This document shows positions 25,779-33,629 of a stretch of DNA of 64,000 bases, in pieces. Position 1 is the stretch's first letter. Each line of letters opens with the position of its first letter. The stretch lies in NCBI GenBank assembly GCA_934364795.1, contig CAKRMK010000002.1:1-64000 (forward strand). The letters are read 5' to 3'. The notes below the pieces were generated by a model. It did no database searches. It had not been told where the DNA came from and saw only the letters and a program-made list of their open reading frames with translations. Origin of the DNA: an uncultured Blautia sp. GTDB lineage: Bacteria > Bacillota > Clostridia > Lachnospirales > Lachnospiraceae. The translations under genes were made by a program, and so were the position numbers.

Positions 25779-26837
25779 CTACTCATAATCTCCTTCTTCA
25801 TCCCATTCTTCACTTCCATCATCACTGGATTCATTGGGATTTGGTCCTACATAATTTCCATCTTTATCAAGCTGTCCATATCCGGTATAGCCTCCATCTT
25901 CCATATAACCACCAAGCCAGCTGCCGTTGGCTGCAATGCTCTCCTGGGTTGGCTTAGGACCTGTGTAGTTTCCATTCTCGTCGTATTCACCCTCGCCGGT
26001 ATAATCCCCCTCCTGGTCATAGCCGCCATGCCAGTTTGCAAGAGCGTTCTCATAGGCACTTGAAACATCAATGGAAATCATGGTTCCATCTTCCTGTGCT
26101 TCCCTTTCAAAGGTAATCAGCTTGGACGAATCTGTTACATTTTCCAGATGGAGAATTCCCTTTTCACCGGAAAGCTTGGGCAGAATTGCTATTACCCTTG
26201 TCATTTTATCCTCCAGATATTCATCCTTTCCCAGCATAACGGTAATATCCCCATATAACAGAGTAATCTGATAACTGCTGTCAAACTGGATATGATCTGG
26301 AATCGTCTGATTTTTCTGAAAAATCGTGGATAATGCAACAGCTGTGGTAAGTACTGTACTTCCCTTAATAGGAAGCTTCTCCCCAAGTATTACATGTCCA
26401 ACCTGAATCCCATCAAAAAATGGCACACTCTCATCCCTTGTATGGGAACCCTCCACAAAAATTCCATTTCTGTCAAAATACACATAATTGTCAAGATATG
26501 GAATACATCCTACAATCTTCTTTTCACTCACACTGATACAGATGGTGCTCCTGTCAATCCTGGTAATATTAAATCCGTTTATAAACGGAACATCTTCCAC
26601 ATCAATCTTGGAATGAAGAAGCACTGCCAGAACTGAATTATCTGTAAAAATCCCCTGAAGCGCCATCTGTTTTACTTCCTCGTCTGAATACCGGGTAGTT
26701 CCCATTACTTCCACTTTGGTTACGTGAAAATAGGAAAAGAAAAAGACAACGCCCGCCAGAAGAATTGCACAAAAAATTCCAATTGATTTTTTTCTGCGTT
26801 TTTTATCCAATAAACTGTCCTCACTGGTTGATTTCAT
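25779..26837 (-). CDS. ftsQ: Cell division protein FtsQ/DivIB with repeat tail
   Basis: 352 residues. A short basic cytoplasmic part is followed by one membrane helix (about 19-36), the POTRA domain (VTKVEVMGTTRYSDEEVKQM) and a beta domain to about 262. The extra tail (268-352) has two copies of an acidic Gly/Tyr-rich 30-residue unit (271-300 and 309-338). Both units share the pattern GGY, then YTG, then D-x-x-G-N-Y-x-G-P. Family members often end in disordered tails, but the internal repeat is unusual. Scaffold of the division complex outside the membrane. Confidence 0.88.
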   Translation of the reverse strand: MKSTSEDSLLDKKRRKKSIGIFCAILLAGVVFFFSYFHVTKVEVMGTTRYSDEEVKQMALQGIFTDNSVLAVLLHSKIDVEDVPFINGFNITRIDRSTICISVSEKKIVGCIPYLDNYVYFDRNGIFVEGSHTRDESVPFFDGIQVGHVILGEKLPIKGSTVLTTAVALSTIFQKNQTIPDHIQFDSSYQITLLYGDITVMLGKDEYLEDKMTRVIAILPKLSGEKGILHLENVTDSSKLITFEREAQEDGTMISIDVSSAYENALANWHGGYDQEGDYTGEGEYDENGNYTGPKPTQESIAANGSWLGGYMEDGGYTGYGQLDKDGNYVGPNPNESSDDGSEEWDEEGDYE

Positions 26838-26844
26838 AATCCTG

Positions 26845-28104
26845 TTATTCCTGTATCCTTTTTACTGATGCCCCCAGATCGTTAAGATCCTGACAAATAT
26901 GCTCATATCCCCTTTTCACATAGGAATATCCATTCATAACAGTGGTTCCCTTTGCTGCCAGCCCTGCAAGTATAAGAGCTGCACCGCCACGAAGCTCCTG
27001 CGCCGCAACCTGGCACCCCTGTAATTCATATCCGCCTGAAATCTCCGCCTTTTGGTCCCGGATCCTGATATCTGCTCCCATACGATTCAGCTCCCCGGCC
27101 ACTTTATAGCGTTCCTCAAAAATATGCTCCACAATGGAGCTTTTGCCCTGCACCGTGGCAAGCACTGCCATAAGCTGTGACTGAAGATCTGTGGGAAAGC
27201 CTGGATATACGTTGGTTTCAACCACTTTCACAGGCTTTTTGACACCTTTTCCGTTGACTAATAGTTTACCACTGTTGCCTTTATATTGTCCACCCATTTT
27301 CCTATATACTTCCAGAAAGGTTTCCAGCTCTCTTTTGGGAGGATTTAAAACAGTGATCTCGCTGCGTGTTATAGCCGCCGCACAAATATATGTTCCAGCC
27401 ACAATCCGATCCGGAGGAACAAAAAAGCAGCCTGCTCCCAGGCTTTTCACCCCATCAATGACAATTTTCGAAGTTCCCTCCCCCTGTATCTTAGCACCCA
27501 TTGAACAAAGATATTTGCAAAGCCAGCCGATTTCCGGCTCACAGGCACAGTTTTCCAGAATTGTTTTTCCTTTTGCCAGAACCGCCCCAAGAATTCCCTG
27601 CTCTGTAGCGCCCACACTTCTTTTTGGGAAGCATACTGTAGTACCCTTTAGTTCCCTGCAGCTGGCAAAAATCCCATCTTCTCTTTCCTTTACTGTTCCT
27701 CCAAGGCACCGCAGTACCAGAAGGTGAAGATCCACAGGTCTTTTTCCGATCACACAGCCACCTGGATAACCTACACTTCCTTTTTTATTTCTTGCCAGCA
27801 CAGCTCCCAACAAAATTACAGAAGAGCGCATTTTCCCCGTGTACTCCCGGGGAATTTCATATCCATCAGCCCTTGTACAATCCATATACAGATCATGCCC
27901 CTGCCACCAGGTCACTGCCCCCAGATTTTGCATAATCTCCTCCATGCAAAATACATCCGCTATTTTTGGACAGCCTTTTAGCACACTGGTTCCCTTATAC
28001 AAAAGAGAGGCAGCCATCATAGGCAATGCCGCATTTTTTGATCCCTGTATTCTCACGCTTCCTTTCAGCCGCCGTCCCCCTTCAATACAAATCCGGTCAT
28101 CCAA
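26845..28104 (-). CDS. murA: UDP-N-acetylglucosamine 1-carboxyvinyltransferase MurA
   Basis: About 419 residues. First committed peptidoglycan step: transfers enolpyruvate from PEP to UDP-GlcNAc. Seen: GSKNAALP with catalytic Lys, the loop GGCVIGKRP with the PEP-attacking Cys (the fosfomycin target; Cys not Asp), and the conserved NVYPGFPTDLQSQ. Start read as TTG at 28104, 8 bases after AGGAG; an in-frame GTG at 28113 overlaps that site. Sits where murB or murG occur in other dcw clusters. Confidence 0.93.
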   Translation of the reverse strand: MDDRICIEGGRRLKGSVRIQGSKNAALPMMAASLLYKGTSVLKGCPKIADVFCMEEIMQNLGAVTWWQGHDLYMDCTRADGYEIPREYTGKMRSSVILLGAVLARNKKGSVGYPGGCVIGKRPVDLHLLVLRCLGGTVKEREDGIFASCRELKGTTVCFPKRSVGATEQGILGAVLAKGKTILENCACEPEIGWLCKYLCSMGAKIQGEGTSKIVIDGVKSLGAGCFFVPPDRIVAGTYICAAAITRSEITVLNPPKRELETFLEVYRKMGGQYKGNSGKLLVNGKGVKKPVKVVETNVYPGFPTDLQSQLMAVLATVQGKSSIVEHIFEERYKVAGELNRMGADIRIRDQKAEISGGYELQGCQVAAQELRGGAALILAGLAAKGTTVMNGYSYVKRGYEHICQDLNDLGASVKRIQE

Positions 28105-28164
28105 GCTATTCACTCCTAAAGGGCATCTTACCTTTTATTGTATGCGAATTTCTCCCTGTTGTGA

Positions 28165-29265
28165 TTAAATTTTCTCATTCTTCCCTTTGCCTGACACATT
28201 TAATGCCAGCCCCATTTCCCCCAGAAGAAACACCACGGAAGTTCCTCCGTAGCTGATAAAAGGAAGGGTAATTCCTGTATTTGGAATCGTGTTTGTAACC
28301 ACCGCGATGTTCAGAATCACCTGAATAGCCATATGACTCATAATCCCACAGCATATCAAGGTTCCTTCCATATTTTTGCAATTTAAGGCAATCACCATCA
28401 GTCTCCACAAAAGCAATGCAAAAACCGTCATCAGTAAAATAGCACCTGTCATTCCCAGTTCTTCACAGATAATGGAAAAAATCATATCATTCTGGGCCTC
28501 CGGTACAAATCCTAACTTTTGTAAGCTGCTCCCAAGTCCTCTGCCAAAAAGTCCGCCGCTTCCAATTGCATACAATCCCTGGATTGTCTGAAATCCTTTT
28601 TCATATTTCTCCGGATTTCGCCAGATTGCCAGCCTCTCCAGCCGGTAACTTTCTGCTGCCAGAAAAATGCCGATCACAGCTACCCCGGCTGCACCCATTC
28701 CAATGAATCTTGCATATCCGGGATCTGAAACAAAAATTACCACAACACCAATTCCAAGTATGATAATGGCAGTACTTAGATTATTGGAACCTACCAGTCC
28801 CACAATTGGAAGCAGAGTCAGCATTGTCCTGCACATAAACCAGAATCCGGCTGTACTTTTTTTGCTCCTGCCGATCTGCCAGGTAAGGAACAAAATCACC
28901 GCTACTTTTGCAAATTCCGAGGGCTGAAAAGACAGAGGACCAAAATTCAGCCATCTTTTTGAGCCATTGATCTCCTGCCCCACAAGCAGTACTGCTGTGG
29001 AAAGTCCCATCGACAGAAGATACGCTGCCGGTGCCAGCCGCACAAAAAAATGATAATCTGTTTCTGCCACTATATACATGGCCAAAAGCCCCAGAGCAGT
29101 GGCAAAAAGCTGCTTTTTAAAATAATAGGCAAAGTCGCCAAAACGTACTCTGCCATTATATTCGCTGATAGAAAACAACATGACCAGTCCAAACACTGCC
29201 AGAAGCAGTACCAGTACAAGAAGGACCGTATCTGTTTTTGTTTCCTTTATTTTTCCACGGCTCAT
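28165..29265 (-). CDS. ftsW: Peptidoglycan polymerase FtsW (SEDS family)
   Basis: 366 residues from the ATG at 29265 (AGGAG 7 bases upstream, itself inside a hairpin). Ten membrane helices with SEDS motifs GSKRWLNFGPLSFQPSEF and PNTGITLPFISYGGTS. Septal glycosyltransferase that pairs with a class B PBP. In spore formers the same slot is held by SpoVE/FtsW. Confidence 0.94.
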   Translation of the reverse strand: MSRGKIKETKTDTVLLVLVLLLAVFGLVMLFSISEYNGRVRFGDFAYYFKKQLFATALGLLAMYIVAETDYHFFVRLAPAAYLLSMGLSTAVLLVGQEINGSKRWLNFGPLSFQPSEFAKVAVILFLTWQIGRSKKSTAGFWFMCRTMLTLLPIVGLVGSNNLSTAIIILGIGVVVIFVSDPGYARFIGMGAAGVAVIGIFLAAESYRLERLAIWRNPEKYEKGFQTIQGLYAIGSGGLFGRGLGSSLQKLGFVPEAQNDMIFSIICEELGMTGAILLMTVFALLLWRLMVIALNCKNMEGTLICCGIMSHMAIQVILNIAVVTNTIPNTGITLPFISYGGTSVVFLLGEMGLALNVSGKGKNEKI

Positions 29266-29315
29266 AAAAAAACTCCTGACAGTCACCTTATTAAAAAGTA
29301 TGACTATCAGGAGTT
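29266..29315 (-). promoter_or_regulatory. RBS-sequestering hairpin plus U-tract before ftsW
   Basis: On the minus-strand RNA, 29315-29301 pairs with 29285-29271 over 15 positions, with a single U-G wobble and a 15-base loop. The 3' arm holds the AGGAG of ftsW and is followed by seven U that touch the AUG. It can act as an intrinsic terminator or hide the ribosome site, so ftsW output could be set here. Confidence 0.7.
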
Positions 29316-29344
29316 TATTATTCAGAAAAAATTTTTTTAAGAAT

Positions 29345-30700
29345 TCACAGCGCTCTTACATATTCTTTGAACATCTCTCCACGCTGTTCATAATTATCAA
29401 ACTGTCCCCAGCTTGCACAGGCAGGTGACAGAAGAACTGCATCTCCCGGATTTGCTTTCTTGGCACATACTGCAACTGCTTCTTTTAAATCTTCGCAGAG
29501 GATAATATCATGGAAACCATTTTTTTCTGCTGCAGCTTTGATCTTTTCTTTCGTCTGACCGATCAGCACCAGATATCTTACCTTGCCGTCAAAAGCCTGA
29601 ATCCATTCGTCATAGCTGGATTCTTTATCATAGCCGCCGCCTATGAGAAGGGTTGGGCGGTTCATAGCCTGGATTCCCTTGATCGCAGCATCCGGATTGG
29701 TTCCCTTGGAATCGTTGTAGTAGGCAACCCCATTTTTCTCTGTTACATACTCAATTCTGTGCTCAACTGCTGTGAATTCACAGATACTTCTGCGGATGCT
29801 TTCCATATCAACACCTGCATAGTAAGCCATAGCAACAGCTGCCATTACATTCTCGAAATTATGAAGTCCCAGAAGCTTCAGTTCCCCTGTCTTTACTACA
29901 GGAATCTCTTCCTTCTCTGTACAAAGAATGATCTGGTCACCTTCCAGGAAAATACCCTGCTGCAGTCTTCTTGCACTGGAAAAATATACAGTCTTTGGAA
30001 CAATATTCTTTCCAAACTCTCTAAGAACCGGATCCTCATAATTCAGCACACATACATCCTCTGGTCCCTGATTGCTTGTGATCAGCTCTTTCACACGGAT
30101 ATATTCTTCCATTGTATGATGGCGGTTTAAGTGATCCTCTGTAATATTCAAAATTGCACTTACCTTAGGTGCAAATTTGTCAATGGTTTCAAGCTGAAAA
30201 CTGCTGATTTCTGCAACTGTAATGGTATTTTCCTGCATTTCCAGTGCTTTAGATGTATAAGGTGTTCCAATATTTCCAACAACAAATACAGAAGGTCTTG
30301 CATCCTTCATTATTTTACCCAAAAGAGCAGTTGTCGTTGTTTTTCCGTTTGTTCCGGTAATTGCAAGAACTTCTCCCTTACCAGTTTCATAGGCAAGCTC
30401 AACTTCTCCCCATACAGGAAGTCCCTGGTCATAAAAGCTCTTTACAATGGGAAGATCTGTAGGAACCCCAGGGCTTAATACTACAAGATCAAGGCTGTCC
30501 TGAACCTCCTTTGGAAGCTCTCCTGCATAAATGGGAAGCTCATAATTTCCACTTGTTTTATGTAAGATACTCTCTTTATCCAGATCTGCTTTTCCATCAT
30601 AGAGTATGGGGCATGCGCCAACAGCACCAAGAAGATCTGCCGCACCAATCCCGCTTTTTCCTGCTCCGAAAACCAGAACTTTCTTTTCTTTTAATTCCAT
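29345..30700 (-). CDS. murD: UDP-N-acetylmuramoylalanine-D-glutamate ligase MurD
   Basis: 451 residues. Adds D-Glu to UDP-MurNAc-L-Ala using ATP. Seen: N-terminal Rossmann-type VFGAGKSGIGAADL, P-loop ITGTNGKTTTT, NITEDHLNRH, and the C-terminal YNDSKGTNPDA and LLSPACASWGQFDNYEQRG. GGAGG site. Confidence 0.97.
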   Translation of the reverse strand: MELKEKKVLVFGAGKSGIGAADLLGAVGACPILYDGKADLDKESILHKTSGNYELPIYAGELPKEVQDSLDLVVLSPGVPTDLPIVKSFYDQGLPVWGEVELAYETGKGEVLAITGTNGKTTTTALLGKIMKDARPSVFVVGNIGTPYTSKALEMQENTITVAEISSFQLETIDKFAPKVSAILNITEDHLNRHHTMEEYIRVKELITSNQGPEDVCVLNYEDPVLREFGKNIVPKTVYFSSARRLQQGIFLEGDQIILCTEKEEIPVVKTGELKLLGLHNFENVMAAVAMAYYAGVDMESIRRSICEFTAVEHRIEYVTEKNGVAYYNDSKGTNPDAAIKGIQAMNRPTLLIGGGYDKESSYDEWIQAFDGKVRYLVLIGQTKEKIKAAAEKNGFHDIILCEDLKEAVAVCAKKANPGDAVLLSPACASWGQFDNYEQRGEMFKEYVRAL

Positions 30701-30723
30701 AATAAAATTTCCTCCTTAATGCC

Positions 30724-31680
30724 TTACAGGGCTAAAAGACCAATCAGGCACATAATTGCGGTAACAATGGTGAACACTGCAACCACACGGGCTTCCGACC
30801 ATCCGCAAAGCTCGAAATGATGATGGATCGGTGCCATTTTAAAAATTCTCTTACCGTGGGTAGCCTTGAAATAGGTTACCTGGATGATAACGGAAAGCAC
30901 CTCAACCAGATAAATCAGTCCCACAATCAGAATAAATAACGGCATCTGCAGCATATATGCCACACCAGCCACAAATCCACCAAGTGCAAGAGATCCTGTG
31001 TCTCCCATAAATACGCTTGCCGGATATACATTATAAAGTAAAAATCCCATAAGACCGCCGATAACAGCGCAGGTAACAGGCTCAATACCAGACTGGGTTC
31101 CAATGGATACTACTGTAAAAAATACTGCTACCATCAAAGTAACACTTGTGGCAAGGCCATCTACGCCATCTGTGAAATTCACACCATTCACAGTTCCGAT
31201 CACGGCAAAAAACAGTACCGGCACAGCCAGCCAGCCAAGATTCAGATAATGTCCGCTCCAGAAAGGAATACGCATGGTCAGTGACACATCTGTGTATTTC
31301 ATCAGATAGAAAGTAAAGACACCTGTTACAACTACCTGAAGCAGAAATTTCTGCCATGCAAGAAGTCCGTCTGATCTTCTGAGAACAACCTTCAGGTAAT
31401 CATCCAGAAAACCAATCAGGCCAAAGCCCAGTGTCAGAAACAGCACCGGAATGATCTTGGGATAATCTTTTACATAAAATAACGAAGTAATAATCGTGGA
31501 GATCAAAAAGATCACGCCGCCCATAGTAGGGGTTCCGGCTTTCTTCAGATGAGACTGCACTCCTTCTGTACGCTCTGTCTGTCCCATTTTCAGCTTACGC
31601 AGAAACGGAATGATAACAGGTCCTAATACAGCACTGATTGCAAAAGAAATCAGCACCGGGATCACAATATGAAATTCCAT
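30724..31680 (-). CDS. mraY: Phospho-N-acetylmuramoyl-pentapeptide transferase MraY
   Basis: 318 residues from the ATG at 31680 (AGAGG site; an upstream in-frame GTG is less likely). Multi-pass membrane enzyme that makes lipid I. Seen: KAGTPTMGGVIF, GFLDDYLK, NFTDGVDGLA with catalytic Asp residues, and the MAPIHHHFELCG histidine cluster. Confidence 0.96.
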   Translation of the reverse strand: MEFHIVIPVLISFAISAVLGPVIIPFLRKLKMGQTERTEGVQSHLKKAGTPTMGGVIFLISTIITSLFYVKDYPKIIPVLFLTLGFGLIGFLDDYLKVVLRRSDGLLAWQKFLLQVVVTGVFTFYLMKYTDVSLTMRIPFWSGHYLNLGWLAVPVLFFAVIGTVNGVNFTDGVDGLATSVTLMVAVFFTVVSIGTQSGIEPVTCAVIGGLMGFLLYNVYPASVFMGDTGSLALGGFVAGVAYMLQMPLFILIVGLIYLVEVLSVIIQVTYFKATHGKRIFKMAPIHHHFELCGWSEARVVAVFTIVTAIMCLIGLLAL

Positions 31681-31780
31681 CCTCACACCTCTTTAACTCT
31701 TTCGTTTTTTTGTTTTATAGTATAATGCTTTTCCACTTATTTATCAACCCATGGCACCTTATTTCATATTTTTCTGCTGT

Positions 31781-31853
31781 AGAGCGTGCCCCCAAAAGGC
31801 TTTCTGCAAGATGTGCGTCACAATTTGTGGGAATGCTTTTTCAAACACGCTCT
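31781..31853. repeat. Palindromic interspersed repeat, copy C, inside the dcw operon
   Basis: Left end AGAGCGTGCC (31781-31790), with the adjoining AAGGCTTTCTGCA as in copy A. The right end read on the minus strand is AGAGCGTGTTTGAAAAAGC (31853-31835). It lies between the SpoVD-like gene and mraY. The right end supplies the last codons (E-R-V) and the TGA stop of the SpoVD-like gene. Confidence 0.75.
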
Positions 31854-33553
31854 AAAATAGCTTCAAAAATACTTCTGATCACAGGGGCTGCAATGGTTCC
31901 TCCATAATATACTCCCTGTGGGTCGTGAATAATGCAAAGCCCCAGAACCTGTGGATTTTCAGCTGGCATAAAACCAAGAAAAGAAGAAATATACCGGTTT
32001 GCGCTCCTTGGCAAAGTCTGTGAAGTGGCGGTCTTTCCCCCTACTGTGTATCCTTCAATCTGTGCATTTCTTCCAGAGCCTTCGGATACTACCTTTTCCA
32101 GGATTCCTCTTACTGTCTCTGAGGTTTTTTCCGAAACAATTCCCTCTTCCACCGGATATTCCAGTTTCCTGCCGCTGGTTCCATCAGCACTTAAAACTGA
32201 AACTCCAAAATGAGGGGTAATTCTCCTGCCGCCGTTTATCAGAGAACTGACCGTGGTAGCCAGCTGGATGGGTGTAATCTGAAAGGACTGTCCAAAAGCC
32301 ACTGTTGCCAGTTCTACATTTCCCATATTTTCCATTTTATGCATAATCGTACCAGCCTCACCAGGAAGGTCTACACCTGTTTTTTTTAACAATCCAAACT
32401 GCTGAAAATAATGATAATAGTTCTCCACACCAAGACGGAGCCCCACTTCAATAAACACCGGATTGCAGGAATTTTGTGCCCCTTCCACAAAGTTCTGTGA
32501 GCCATGTCCAGTACGTCTTGCACAGTGGATCCGCCTGTCATCCACCACCTTATACCCGGGACAGTAGAATCTGTCATTTACAGATACCACTCCGGCTTCA
32601 AGTCCGGCTGACATGGTAATAATCTTAAAGGTTGAACCTGGCTCATAGGTATCATTCAGACAGGGATTTCTCCACATCTGATTCAGAAGATCCTGTCTTT
32701 CCTTATCACTTATTCCCTCTTCTACAGCAGTGTTTAAGGTAAAAGGATCATTCAGGTCAAACTCAGGCACATTTACGCATACATAAATTTCTCCGTTTTG
32801 AGGATTCATAAGCAAAATCGAAACCCGCTTTGCCTGCTTTTCTTCCATAACCTTTAAAGCTGCCTGCTGGGCATATTGCTGTAAATCTATATCCAGGCTA
32901 AGCTTCAGATTTTCCCCTGGAACAGGAGCTTTTTTGCTCTCGCCAAGCTGGTCGATTTCAACGCCTCTTGCATCTGTTGTGGTAAGGATTTTTCCGGCTT
33001 CTCCTTTTAAGATTTCTTCATATTTTACTTCCAGTCCGATAATTCCCTGATTGTCCCCTCCTGTAAAGCCAAGCACTTTGGATGCCAGGGAGCCATAAGG
33101 ATAATATCGTTTATAATCCTCATCCACCTTCACTCCCGCAAGTCCGCAGTTTCTTATATCGTCTCCCACTGATTTTTCCACATTTGTTTTAATTCTTTCA
33201 ATTGAAGATACTTTTTCGACTCTTTTTCGCACAGCAGAAGGTTCCATATCCAGCTTTTTTGACAAAATCCGGATTACTTCTTCTGGTTCCCTGATCTGGC
33301 TGTGGATAACGGAAATGGTGCACACTGTTTTATTGTCTGCAAGAACGCGTCCTTTTGCATCCAGTATCAGTCCTCTGGCTGCTTTAATATCCCGTTCCCG
33401 TTCGTGAAGCTCCTGGGCTTTCTGATAATAATAGTCGGACCGAAATCCCATCAGGTACACCAGTCTTCCTGCCAGTCCCAAAAGCAATATTGTACAGCTT
33501 ACAAACACCAGCCATATTTTTTTCCTGTGAAAAGTCAGTGTTTTTTTCAGCAT
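31841..33553 (-). CDS. Class B penicillin-binding protein, SpoVD-like
   Basis: About 570 residues from the ATG at 33553, preferred over an in-frame TTG at 33637 that lies within the preceding gene. N-terminal membrane helix (KKIWLVFVSCTILLLGLAG), PBP dimerisation domain, then the transpeptidase with SxxK (STFK), SxN (SCN) and KTA in GGKTATSQ where KTG is usual. No PASTA domain seen. Second class B PBP in the cluster, matching the pbpB-spoVD pair of Bacillota; it probably works with a SEDS partner in division or sporulation cortex synthesis. The stop is provided by repeat copy C. Confidence 0.88.
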   Translation of the reverse strand: MLKKTLTFHRKKIWLVFVSCTILLLGLAGRLVYLMGFRSDYYYQKAQELHERERDIKAARGLILDAKGRVLADNKTVCTISVIHSQIREPEEVIRILSKKLDMEPSAVRKRVEKVSSIERIKTNVEKSVGDDIRNCGLAGVKVDEDYKRYYPYGSLASKVLGFTGGDNQGIIGLEVKYEEILKGEAGKILTTTDARGVEIDQLGESKKAPVPGENLKLSLDIDLQQYAQQAALKVMEEKQAKRVSILLMNPQNGEIYVCVNVPEFDLNDPFTLNTAVEEGISDKERQDLLNQMWRNPCLNDTYEPGSTFKIITMSAGLEAGVVSVNDRFYCPGYKVVDDRRIHCARRTGHGSQNFVEGAQNSCNPVFIEVGLRLGVENYYHYFQQFGLLKKTGVDLPGEAGTIMHKMENMGNVELATVAFGQSFQITPIQLATTVSSLINGGRRITPHFGVSVLSADGTSGRKLEYPVEEGIVSEKTSETVRGILEKVVSEGSGRNAQIEGYTVGGKTATSQTLPRSANRYISSFLGFMPAENPQVLGLCIIHDPQGVYYGGTIAAPVIRSIFEAILERV

Positions 33554-33609
33554 AAAAAATCCCCCCGCAGAAGATGTCATACTAAATATATGACATTTCT
33601 CTGGGAGGG
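33554..33609 (-). promoter_or_regulatory. Hairpin plus U-tract before the SpoVD-like gene
   Basis: Minus strand: CCCTCC and ATGTCATA (33609-33589 arm) pair with TATGACAT and the G-run (33581-33561), with an imperfect middle. A U-rich run reaches the AUG. The G-run is also the only ribosome-site candidate. Same layout as before ftsW. Confidence 0.6.
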
Positions 33610-33629
33610 TATGTGTTATCAGATTGGTT

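Noticed and set aside
25750..25780. Terminator at the end of ftsQ (AGCTTTT...AAAAGCT)
   Set aside because: On the minus strand the arm is followed by A-rich, not U-rich, sequence; only seven outer pairs.
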